The notes under the pieces were generated by a model. The model was not told the DNA's origin and did not search any database. It saw nothing but the letters and a program-made list of their open reading frames with translations. The translations under genes were made by a program, and so were the position numbers. From contig CAKNJS010000011.1 in the NCBI GenBank assembly GCA_930986645.1, forward strand, positions 1 through 57,146: a DNA stretch of 57,146 nt, read 5' to 3'. Of the stretch, positions 50,311-57,146 are shown piece by piece; position 1 is the first letter of the stretch; every line of letters starts with the position of its first letter. The stretch is from an uncultured Lachnoclostridium sp. GTDB taxonomy: Bacteria > Bacillota > Clostridia > Lachnospirales > Lachnospiraceae.

Positions 50311-52266
50311 ATGGACGAAAGAGAAAGAAAGGGTGCACGGGGAAGGCGGAACAGAACAGCCGGACCACAGAAGCAGCGCCCTGACAGATACGCCCAAAGG
50401 CCGTCAGACGGAGATTCCGGCCGCAGGCGCGCAGTCAGACCGGGATCGGGGAAGAAGAGAAGCAGCAGAGCCAGAAGACGACGGCGTAATGCAGTGATAA
50501 GATGGATCATCTTTATTGTTTTGATACTTGCAGCAGCGGGAGGTTTCCTGATCTGGCAGAGATACGGTGCATCAAATGAGAGAGCAGATCTGGAACAATA
50601 TTATGAATTAGATCAGGATGACGAAATTGCAGTTGTGATCAATAATGAAGTGGTCAGGAAAGAGGCGGATGCTTCATCAGGAGAATCAGAGCCCTCGCCT
50701 GCGCCGGGGAAAGTTTACGACGGACAGTATTATATAGAATATTCAGTTGTTAGAGACCGGATTAACAGCCGTTTTTACTGGGATCCGAATGAGAATATTC
50801 TGCTGTATACATTGCCGGACGGCAATGTTTCGGCAGAAGTCGGAAGCAATGAATATACAGATGTTACAGATCAGAAAAGTGCAGATTATACAATTCTGAA
50901 AACGGAGGGCAGAACAGCGTATATCGCACTTCCGTTCATCCAGCAGTATACAAATATGGAATATGAAGTGTATGACGAACACCCGGTCAGAGCTGTAATT
51001 ACATCTGAGTGGGGTGAGATACAGACGGCGGAAATCAAGCGGGATACTGAGGTGAGGTATCAGGGCGGAGTAAAGAGCCCGATTCTTACAGATATAAAGA
51101 AGGGCAGTAAGGTTACAGTTCTCGAGGACGAAAATAACTGGATGAAAGTGGGGACGGAAGACGGCTTTATCGGTTATGTCCGGACAAGACTTTTGAATGA
51201 TATCCATGAAGAAACGACTTCCAGAGAATTTGATGAACCTGTCTATACAAACATTTCCAAGGATTACACGATAAATATGGTGTGGCATAATGTTTCAAAC
51301 CCTGATGCAAACGGATATATCCTGCAGAGCATTGCACAGACAAAGGGGCTGACAACGATTGCCCCCACATGGTTCAGCCTCGCGGATACAGAAGGAAATA
51401 TCACTTCTCTTGCAGATTCGGATTATGTAAATTATGCACATCAGGCCAAATTGGAAGTATGGGCAGTGCTTCGTGATTTTCATGGAGGAATCAATTCTTA
51501 TGATGAAACGTATGAAGTGCTCAGCTATACCTCGAAACGGACGAAGGTTATTAATCAGGTTATTGCAGAAGCGATTGAAAAAGGGATTGACGGGATTAAC
51601 CTTGATTTTGAACTGGTGTCAGCTGCCTGCGGAGAACATTACATCCAGTTTGTGAGGGAGTTGTCCGTAAAATGCCGGCAGAACGGGCTTGTACTGTCTG
51701 TCGACAATTATGTGCCGCAGCCATACAATGAACATTATGATATAGAAGAGCAGGGAAATGTGGCGGATTATGTAGTGATTATGGGTTATGATGAACATAC
51801 CGACGGCTCCTATGAGGCTGGTTCGGTTGCTTCGATCGGTTATCTTGAGAATGGAATAACAGACGCCTTGAAGTCTGTTCCGGATGATAAGCTGATTGCC
51901 GGGGTACCGTTCTTTACCAGACTCTGGTTTGAAACACCTAAGACAGATGAGGAACTTGCTCAGGAGGCAGGTACGGAAGCAGCATCGTATCCGGACAAAG
52001 TTACCAGTTCGGCATATGGAATGGATGAAGCGGCTCAGGTTGTTGAAGATGCAGGAGTACAGGCTCAGTGGGATTCGGAAACCATGCAGAATTATGCCCA
52101 GTGGGAGGCAGACGGCGGGACATATAAAATATGGCTGGAAGATAATCAGTCTCTCGAAGAGAAACTGAAGGTTATTAAATCCAATAATCTTGCCGGAGTT
52201 GCCGAGTGGAGTCTTGGTATGGAAGATCCTGCGGTCTGGGATGTGATTCTTCAGTATGTGAATTGA
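50311..52266 (+). CDS. GH18-family glycosidase with SH3 domain, membrane-anchored
   Basis: A 651-residue protein. A very basic cytoplasmic N-terminus (about 1-62, many Arg; KKRSSRARRRRR) is followed by a membrane helix (about 65-84, WIIFIVLILAAAGGFLIW). Next come a copper-amine-oxidase-like/stalk domain (about 120-235), an SH3b domain (about 240-300, VLEDENNWMKVGTEDGFIGY) and a GH18 barrel (about 310-650) with the catalytic DGINLDFE (near 425). DYVVIMGYDEHTDGS and AGVPFFTRLW are further barrel motifs. Related clostridial proteins act on peptidoglycan or chitin-like glycans, some in spores (YaaH/SleL-like). The substrate is likely cell wall GlcNAc bonds. Confidence 0.9.
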   Translation: MDERERKGARGRRNRTAGPQKQRPDRYAQRPSDGDSGRRRAVRPGSGKKRSSRARRRRRNAVIRWIIFIVLILAAAGGFLIWQRYGASNERADLEQYYELDQDDEIAVVINNEVVRKEADASSGESEPSPAPGKVYDGQYYIEYSVVRDRINSRFYWDPNENILLYTLPDGNVSAEVGSNEYTDVTDQKSADYTILKTEGRTAYIALPFIQQYTNMEYEVYDEHPVRAVITSEWGEIQTAEIKRDTEVRYQGGVKSPILTDIKKGSKVTVLEDENNWMKVGTEDGFIGYVRTRLLNDIHEETTSREFDEPVYTNISKDYTINMVWHNVSNPDANGYILQSIAQTKGLTTIAPTWFSLADTEGNITSLADSDYVNYAHQAKLEVWAVLRDFHGGINSYDETYEVLSYTSKRTKVINQVIAEAIEKGIDGINLDFELVSAACGEHYIQFVRELSVKCRQNGLVLSVDNYVPQPYNEHYDIEEQGNVADYVVIMGYDEHTDGSYEAGSVASIGYLENGITDALKSVPDDKLIAGVPFFTRLWFETPKTDEELAQEAGTEAASYPDKVTSSAYGMDEAAQVVEDAGVQAQWDSETMQNYAQWEADGGTYKIWLEDNQSLEEKLKVIKSNNLAGVAEWSLGMEDPAVWDVILQYVN

Positions 52267-52412
52267 TTCCGGACATGCCATAAGATGGTTGACAGATTAA
52301 TCAGTGGAGAAATCCGGCGCTCTGGCACCGCCATTATGTGAAGGCAGATACTTCAGAAAGAGACATCCTCTTTCCGCATATATTATATATGTAGGAAAGG
52401 GGGTGTTTTTTT

Positions 52413-53114
52413 ATGAGGAAAAAGATAAAATACGCCGTAATCATACTGGCAATGACGGGAATAGTCATTCTCTGCCAGCATGCCGGAAGAGGTTTGAAAA
52501 ATTATATCGCTGCCGATATGACAGCGGCCTCGTCAATTTCCGGTTCAGAAAGAATGGTTGTTCTGGATCCGGGGCATGGAGGAATTGATGCGGGAAAGAC
52601 AGGGATAAACGGTGCGGAAGAAAAAGAGATAAATTTAAAAATTGCTTTATTAATGAAAAAGATTCTGGAAGAAGAAGGAATTACTGTCGTTATGACGCGT
52701 GAGAGTGATGACAGGCTTGGCGATTCTCAGACGGAGGACCTGAAAGAACGGGTGAAAATTATGAATGAATCCGGACCGGTGCTCGTTGTAAGTATACATC
52801 AGAATAGTTTTCAGGGGAGTGATGTGAAGGGACCGCAGGTTTTCTATTACACGGATTCTGCAGAGGGAAAGGCTGCGGCAGAGATTCTGCAGGCGGAGTT
52901 AAATCAAATTGATTCGATGTACACAAGAGAGATGAAGCCGAACAGTTCCTACTATATATTAAAGCATGCGGAAGTGCCTGTTGTAATTGTGGAATGCGGG
53001 TTTCTCAGTAATGCGGAGGAGGCGGCTAAGCTTGTGAGCGGCGAGTATCAGGAAAGAGTTGCATCGGCTGCCGCCGGCGGGGTTGTGCAATACATACGCG
53101 AAATCTCGGAGTAA
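52413..53114 (+). CDS. cwlD: N-acetylmuramoyl-L-alanine amidase, CwlD-like
   Basis: A 233-residue Amidase_3 enzyme. An N-terminal membrane/signal helix (about 5-22) is followed by VVLDPGHGGIDAGKTG (zinc His), EEKEINLKIALLMKKIL (Glu ligand), VVSIHQNSFQGSD (His) and VVIVECGFLSNAEEA (catalytic Glu). CwlD makes muramic-delta-lactam in spore cortex together with PdaA; spoIID and spoIIQ elsewhere in the window support a sporulating host. ATG 52413 lies after AAAGGGGGTG. A GAAAGAG/CTCTTTC hairpin lies in the upstream gap (about 52356-52374). Confidence 0.88.
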   Translation: MRKKIKYAVIILAMTGIVILCQHAGRGLKNYIAADMTAASSISGSERMVVLDPGHGGIDAGKTGINGAEEKEINLKIALLMKKILEEEGITVVMTRESDDRLGDSQTEDLKERVKIMNESGPVLVVSIHQNSFQGSDVKGPQVFYYTDSAEGKAAAEILQAELNQIDSMYTREMKPNSSYYILKHAEVPVVIVECGFLSNAEEAAKLVSGEYQERVASAAAGGVVQYIREISE

Positions 53115-53170
53115 TGTGCCGGCTTACAAAATAGTTTTTTTTTAGCACGAATGATGGTATAATAAAATTT

Positions 53171-54712
53171 ATGGAAACAAAAATTATAAAAATAGATAAA
53201 AATCAAATAAATGAAGAGGCAATAGAAGAAGCGGGAGCGCTTCTGCGGGAGGGAAGGCTGGTTGCATTCCCGACAGAGACGGTGTATGGTCTCGGAGCGG
53301 ATGCGCTTCAGGAACAGGCGGCAAAAAGAACATATGAGGCGAAAGGAAGACCGTCGGATAATCCTCTTATCGTGCATATTGCCGATTATGATGATCTGAA
53401 AAAGATTGCAGTGAATATTCCTCCGGAGACGGATATGCTTGCGGCTCATTTCTGGCCGGGACCGCTGACAATGATTTTTGAAAAAAGTGATATAGTACCG
53501 TATGGAACGACGGGAGGACTGGACACGGTTGCGGTTCGAATGCCGGTTGATCCGGTCGCTCAGGCCCTGATCCGGGCAGCAGGCGGTTTTGTATCCGCTC
53601 CCAGTGCGAATACCTCGGGGCGGCCGAGCCCTACAACAGCACAGCATGTGGCAGAGGATCTCAACGGGAAGATTGACATGATACTTGACGGAGGAACTGT
53701 AGATATCGGGCTGGAATCTACTATACTGGATATGACAGTTTCACCTCCGATGATCTTGAGACCGGGAGCCATTACGGAAGAAATGTTCGAAGAAGTGATA
53801 GGACCTGTTAATGTGGATCAGACTCTTTTGAGCGAGAACAGTACACAGGCGCCTAAAGCTCCGGGTATGAAATACAGGCATTATGCGCCTAAAGCAAAAC
53901 TTGTGATTGTGGAAGGAGATTTAAGAGAAGAGATACTGGCAATACGTCAGTTGGCATATGAAGCGGACAGAAAAGGACATCCGGTCGGAATTATCGCTAC
54001 AAGTGAGACGCTTCCTTTTTACAATCACGGAATTGTAAAAAATATTGGTACGAGGGAAAATGAGAAGACGATTGCGCGAAATCTCTATGGTGTATTACGT
54101 GAATTTGATGAGGAAAATATAGATACGATCTATAGTGAATCTTTTGCGGTTCAGGGAATGGGAACAGCAATTATGAACCGGCTGGAAAAAGCGGCCGGGC
54201 ATCTCAGAATACAGGCGTCAGAAGTTGTAAAGCTTCAGAAATACAGAAGGATAACGTTTGTGAGCGGCACAGATTCGGCCAGAGGCCCGATGTGCGCAGA
54301 ACTTCTAAGGCATTGTGACCTGAAACAGGAATATGTGATCGACTCCAGAGGAATGGTTGTGCTCTTTCCTGAACCGGCAAACCAGAAAGCGGAAGCTGTT
54401 ATGAAAAGTGTACAGATGACACTGGAAGGCCATAGTTCGCTGCAGCTGGATCCTGAAGAAATTCAGGAGGATACATTAATCCTTACAATAGATCAGAGTG
54501 AAAAGGAAAAAATACTTGCGGAATGCGGACCGGCAGAAAACGTATATACACTTAATGAATTCACCGGCGATAATACAGAAATTCCGGATCCTTATGGAAA
54601 ACCGTTGACTGCCTACGGAGAGTGCATGGAAGTGTTGGAAAAGATTATTAAAAAACTTGCGGATAAACTAAATTCACTTATGGAGGAAGAAAAATGGGAA
54701 GAACTGTCGTGA
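53171..54712 (+). CDS. ywlC: Sua5/YwlC threonylcarbamoyl-AMP synthase fused to an inactive LMW-phosphatase-like domain
   Basis: A 513-residue protein. Residues 1-about 340 are Sua5-type: [26 protein letters not shown] and [14 protein letters not shown] bind substrates for making threonylcarbamoyl-AMP (tRNA t6A pathway), and [13 protein letters not shown] begins the Sua5 C-terminal domain. Residues about 360-500 resemble low-molecular-weight tyrosine phosphatase (YwlE): [17 protein letters not shown] replaces FVCTGNTCRSPMAEAL, so the nucleophile Cys is Ser and the second Cys is Ala; the Arg and the late DPYG (acid Asp) remain. ywlC and ywlE are neighbours in Bacillus, so this is a fused, probably non-catalytic descendant. 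Confidence 0.88.
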   Translation: METKIIKIDKNQINEEAIEEAGALLREGRLVAFPTETVYGLGADALQEQAAKRTYEAKGRPSDNPLIVHIADYDDLKKIAVNIPPETDMLAAHFWPGPLTMIFEKSDIVPYGTTGGLDTVAVRMPVDPVAQALIRAAGGFVSAPSANTSGRPSPTTAQHVAEDLNGKIDMILDGGTVDIGLESTILDMTVSPPMILRPGAITEEMFEEVIGPVNVDQTLLSENSTQAPKAPGMKYRHYAPKAKLVIVEGDLREEILAIRQLAYEADRKGHPVGIIATSETLPFYNHGIVKNIGTRENEKTIARNLYGVLREFDEENIDTIYSESFAVQGMGTAIMNRLEKAAGHLRIQASEVVKLQKYRRITFVSGTDSARGPMCAELLRHCDLKQEYVIDSRGMVVLFPEPANQKAEAVMKSVQMTLEGHSSLQLDPEEIQEDTLILTIDQSEKEKILAECGPAENVYTLNEFTGDNTEIPDPYGKPLTAYGECMEVLEKIIKKLADKLNSLMEEEKWEELS

Positions 54713-55323
54713 TGGATCATCCGCTGATTGCACATAAGATCAGCTATATTCGTCAGGAAAATGTCGGGACGAAAGAATTCAGAGAGGTTATTGGCGAGAT
54801 TGCCCAGCTTATGTGTTATGAAGCAACTAGGGATCTCAAGACGGAAGATGTGAAGATCAAGACGCCGATTGCGGAGATGACGGGGAAAATGCTTACTGGC
54901 AAGAAACTTGCGATTGTTCCTATCCTTCGTGCCGGTCTTGGAATGGTGGATGGAATGCTCTCGCTGATTCCTACTGCAAAGGTGGGGCATATCGGTCTGT
55001 ACAGAGATCCTGAAACATTGGAGCCGGTAGAATACTATTGCAAATTGCCGGCAGACTGTGGTGAAAGGGAAGTGTTTGTGGTAGACCCCATGCTTGCTAC
55101 TGGCGGCTCCAGTGTGGCGGCGATCCGTATGCTGAAGGATAAAGGCGTAAAGCATATTCGTTTTCTCTGCATATTAGCCGCGCCTGAAGGTCTGAAACGG
55201 ATGCAGAAGGAACATCCGGATGTTGATATTTATATAGGGGCTCTGGATGAGAAGCTGAATGATCATGGCTATATTGTTCCGGGACTCGGAGATGCAGGCG
55301 ACCGCATATTCGGTACTAAGTAG
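54694..55323 (+). CDS. upp: Uracil phosphoribosyltransferase
   Basis: A 209-residue pyrimidine salvage enzyme making UMP from uracil and [18 protein letters not shown] is the family opening; the PRPP-binding loop is [18 protein letters not shown] (near 128-145), and IVGAL-like [20 protein letters not shown] holds the uracil-binding C-terminal segment with [11 protein letters not shown]. It overlaps the end of the Sua5-fusion gene by 19 nt, with the RBS (GGAGGAAG) inside that gene, indicating coupling as in the Bacillus ywlC-upp region. Confidence 0.96.
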   Translation: MGRTVVMDHPLIAHKISYIRQENVGTKEFREVIGEIAQLMCYEATRDLKTEDVKIKTPIAEMTGKMLTGKKLAIVPILRAGLGMVDGMLSLIPTAKVGHIGLYRDPETLEPVEYYCKLPADCGEREVFVVDPMLATGGSSVAAIRMLKDKGVKHIRFLCILAAPEGLKRMQKEHPDVDIYIGALDEKLNDHGYIVPGLGDAGDRIFGTK

Positions 55324-55374
55324 TCTGCGCGGCAATTCAGTCAGTTCTGGCCGCAGAGTAAAGGAGATAGGAAA

Positions 55375-55863
55375 ATGTCAGGAAAAAGAACGGATTATCT
55401 TTCGTGGGATGAATATTTTATGGGGGTGGCAATGCTGTCCGGAATGAGATCAAAAGATCCTAATACGCAGGTCGGATGCTGCATTGTAAGTGAAGATAAT
55501 AAAATACTCTCTATGGGATATAATGGATTCCCGATCGGATGTTCAGATGATGAATTTCCGTGGGCCAGAGAGGGAGAGGATCCTCTCGAGACAAAATATG
55601 TTTATTCAACACACAGTGAACTTAATGCAATATTAAATTACAGCGGTGGAAGTCTTGCAGGGGCAAAGCTGTATGTTACACTTTTTCCGTGCAATGAATG
55701 CGCTAAAGCGATTATACAGTCAGGGATAAGGGAAGTAATATATGACTGTGACAAATATGCCGATACCGCAGGCGTTCAGGCGTCAAAGCGTATGATGGAC
55801 GCAGCCGGTGTCCGGTATCATCAATATCACAGAACACATCGTAAGATTGAAATAAATCTGTGA
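55375..55863 (+). CDS. comEB: dCMP deaminase (ComEB-like)
   Basis: A 162-residue zinc deaminase converting dCMP to dUMP (feeding dTMP synthesis). The zinc site is STHSELNAILNY (HxE) with FPCNECAKAIIQSG (PCxxC). GMRSKDPNTQVGCCIVSED is the substrate-site segment. It has a good RBS (AAAGGAGATAGG) and follows upp in what is probably one pyrimidine operon. Confidence 0.93.
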   Translation: MSGKRTDYLSWDEYFMGVAMLSGMRSKDPNTQVGCCIVSEDNKILSMGYNGFPIGCSDDEFPWAREGEDPLETKYVYSTHSELNAILNYSGGSLAGAKLYVTLFPCNECAKAIIQSGIREVIYDCDKYADTAGVQASKRMMDAAGVRYHQYHRTHRKIEINL

Positions 55864-55867
55864 TTTT

Positions 55868-55893
55868 AAATGCTCCCAGAGGGGAGCATTTCT
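55868..55893 (+). terminator. Hairpin terminator after the dCMP deaminase gene
   Basis: AAATGCTCCC-AGAG-GGGAGCATTTCT, perfect 10-bp stem with a short U-containing tail. Confidence 0.7.
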
Positions 55894-55932
55894 ACGCGTT
55901 AAAATAATACGAAAGAAAGAGGAACTTTATTT

Positions 55933-56643
55933 ATGAAACGTATCTTAATGATGGTGCTTCGCAATCTGCTTATAGTTCCGTATGGGTGGATACGGCTGTG
56001 TTATAGAGCAACTCATGTGGATAAATATAGTGAGAACGACATGTATGCTTTTCTTCAGTGGATAGATCTCCATGCAAATCGCGGGGGGAATGTGCGCATT
56101 GATGTGCATGGCGTTGAAAACCTTCCTGAGAAAAATGGATTTATGTTTTTCCCGAACCATCAGGGCTTGTATGACGTTCTGGCTATTATTGAAGCATGTC
56201 CGAGGCCTTTTTCGGTTGTCGCAAAAAAAGAGATTGGAAATATACCTTTTTTAAAGCAGGTTTTTGCATGTATGAAAGCATATATGATTGACCGCGAGGA
56301 TGTCCGTCAGGCGATGCAGGTTATTATTAATGTAACAAAAGAGGTGAAGAAGGGCAGAAATTATCTTATCTTTGCGGAAGGCACCCGCTCAAAGAACGGA
56401 AATCGTGTCGGGACATTCAAGGGCGGAAGCTTTAAATCAGCGACGAAGGCGCAGTGTCCGATTGTACCAGTGGCTTTGATTGATTCATTTAAGCCTTTTG
56501 ATACGAATACAATACGTCCGGTAACCGTGCAGGTTCATTTTCTTGAACCGATTTATTATGAAGAATATAAAGAAAAGAAGACCACGGAAATTGCTGCTGA
56601 AGTCCAGAAAAGAATACAGAAGGTAATAGATGCTAATACGTAA
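55933..56643 (+). CDS. plsC: 1-acyl-sn-glycerol-3-phosphate acyltransferase
   Basis: A 236-residue PlsC-type acyltransferase making phosphatidic acid at the membrane. FFPNHQGLYDVLAI is the HX4D catalytic motif (near 77), FAEGTRSKNGNRVG the phosphate-binding FxEGTR block (near 148), and CPIVPVALIDSF the third motif. An N-terminal hydrophobic stretch (MMVLRNLLIVPYGWIRL) anchors it. It has its own RBS (AAGAAAGAGG). Confidence 0.93.
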   Translation: MKRILMMVLRNLLIVPYGWIRLCYRATHVDKYSENDMYAFLQWIDLHANRGGNVRIDVHGVENLPEKNGFMFFPNHQGLYDVLAIIEACPRPFSVVAKKEIGNIPFLKQVFACMKAYMIDREDVRQAMQVIINVTKEVKKGRNYLIFAEGTRSKNGNRVGTFKGGSFKSATKAQCPIVPVALIDSFKPFDTNTIRPVTVQVHFLEPIYYEEYKEKKTTEIAAEVQKRIQKVIDANT

Positions 56644-56687
56644 AAAGTGATAAGATGTATTTTGTCAAAAAGTTTTTAAATTTCCCG

Positions 56688-56716
56688 TTGACATTAGCGG
56701 AAGCGTTTAGTATAAT
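56688..56716 (+). promoter_or_regulatory. tRNA-Ser promoter
   Basis: TTGACA (56688-56693), 17-nt spacer starting TTAGCGGAAGC, TATAAT (56711-56716): consensus promoter about 70 nt before the tRNA. Confidence 0.85.
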
Positions 56717-56785
56717 AAATTTCGCACTATTAGTGCAGAACTGAATAAATTGCTGCAGCGTTGCCTGTAGTCTCATTCAGAATCA

Positions 56786-56873
56786 GGAGAAATACTCAAG
56801 AGGCTGAAGAGGCGCCCCTGCTAAGGGTGTAGGTCGGGAAACCGGCGCGAGGGTTCAAATCCCTCTTTCTCCG
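56786..56873 (+). tRNA. tRNA-Ser(GCU)
   Basis: An 88-nt class II tRNA. The acceptor GGAGAAA pairs with TTTCTCC (discriminator G 56873), the anticodon loop has CTGCTAA (GCU anticodon), a long variable arm GTCGGGAAACCGGC follows, and the T-arm is GAGGG-TTCAAAT-CCCTC. All arms fold. CCA is not encoded. Confidence 0.95.
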
Positions 56874-56888
56874 TTCGGTATTATCCGT

Positions 56889-56919
56889 AAAAACTACTGG
56901 AGAAACCCAGTAGTTTTTG
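56889..56919 (+). terminator. Terminator of tRNA-Ser
   Basis: AAAAACTACTGG and CCAGTAGTTTTT form a 12-bp stem with a 6-nt loop; the U-run follows in the 3' arm. Confidence 0.85.
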
Positions 56920-57018
56920 TATGTTAAAAGTAAATTTGTGGATAATATCGTGTAAAGATACCAGATGTAGTGCTTGAATGACAACTGAGAAAAAAGTTGA
57001 AAAACTTGTAAAAAATGG

Positions 57019-57130
57019 TTGACATTAGCCGAAACAAATGGTATTATATTTAAGCTGACTCGTGAGGGACAGCAAAAACAAAAGAAAAATAAAAAAAGTT
57101 CTTGACAAAGCGGAACGGATTTGATAAAAT
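57019..57130 (+). promoter_or_regulatory. Tandem strong promoters at the window end
   Basis: P1: TTGACA (57019-57024), 17 nt, TATTAT (57042-57047). P2: TTGACA (57102-57107), 17 nt, TAAAAT (57125-57130). Two closely spaced strong promoters after a tRNA and with no gene start in the last 100 nt suggest that an rRNA operon or other stable RNA begins beyond the window. Confidence 0.65.
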
Positions 57131-57146
57131 ATCAAAGCTGTCGCTT

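Noticed and set aside
50163..50384. 73-residue reading frame before the GH18 gene
   Set aside because: It overlaps the GH18 start in another frame and has unlikely composition for a protein.

Overview
The window looks like a spore-forming Lachnospiraceae-type Firmicute (Blautia / Dorea / Mediterraneibacter-like gut anaerobe). The reasons are moderate GC content, strong AGGAGG ribosome binding sites, spoIID, spoIIQ and cwlD, rubrerythrins with PerR, a T-box before ileS, MecA, and a sucrose PTS. The species assignment is inference from gene content; no marker gene fixes it.

Region 1 (1 to about 8982) is one end of an integrated mobilizable element. A leftward, overlapping operon runs mobC - relaxase - small all-alpha protein - thyX - dut, followed by a short XRE regulator. 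A candidate oriT lies upstream of mobC. Rightward genes are two excisionase-like HTH proteins and a tyrosine integrase, then cargo (a DUF4869 protein and a truncated P-loop partner) and decayed fragments. The right boundary is a displaced 3' half of tRNA-Arg(CCU) at 8941-8982, so the intact tRNA should lie left of the window.

Region 2 (9580-15232) is the most unusual locus: a dlt-like operon of adenylation enzyme, fold-type III PLP decarboxylase, acyl carrier protein, MBOAT acyltransferase and SGNH/DltD-like membrane protein. Classical dlt operons have no PLP enzyme. The arrangement suggests that an amino acid is activated, possibly decarboxylated on or before the carrier, and exported as an ester onto an envelope polymer.

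Region 3 (15240-25986) holds a decayed glutamate synthase fragment, a sucrose regulon (LacI-type regulator, EIIBCA permease, GH32 hydrolase) with visible operators, a D-Ala-D-Ala carboxypeptidase, and a metal module (AraC-like and ArsR regulators divergent from a small HMA protein and a Zn/Cd-type P-ATPase). It ends in a perfect 79-bp palindrome.

Region 4 (25989-38723) holds a HelD-like ATPase fused to a GH31 N-terminal-like domain; ileS behind a T-box and two large inverted copies of a structured element; glgP; a repeat-tailed membrane protein; spoIID and spoIIQ; and a GIY-YIG protein.

Region 5 (38778-44496) is a divergent amino-acid/peptide catabolic cluster: a TIGR00300-type ornithine cyclodeaminase-like protein and an amidohydrolase leftward, an M20 amidohydrolase and a YfcC-type transporter rightward. 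Region 6 (44694-49361) holds oxidative-stress genes (rbr, reverse rubrerythrin, perR), an NlpC/P60 hydrolase, a DUF1858 protein next to a DnaA-box cluster, and mecA. Region 7 (49824-57146) holds a small protein, a GH18 SH3 protein, cwlD, a Sua5 protein fused to a dead phosphatase-like domain, upp, a dCMP deaminase gene, plsC, tRNA-Ser(GCU), and tandem strong promoters reading out of the window, perhaps into an rRNA operon.
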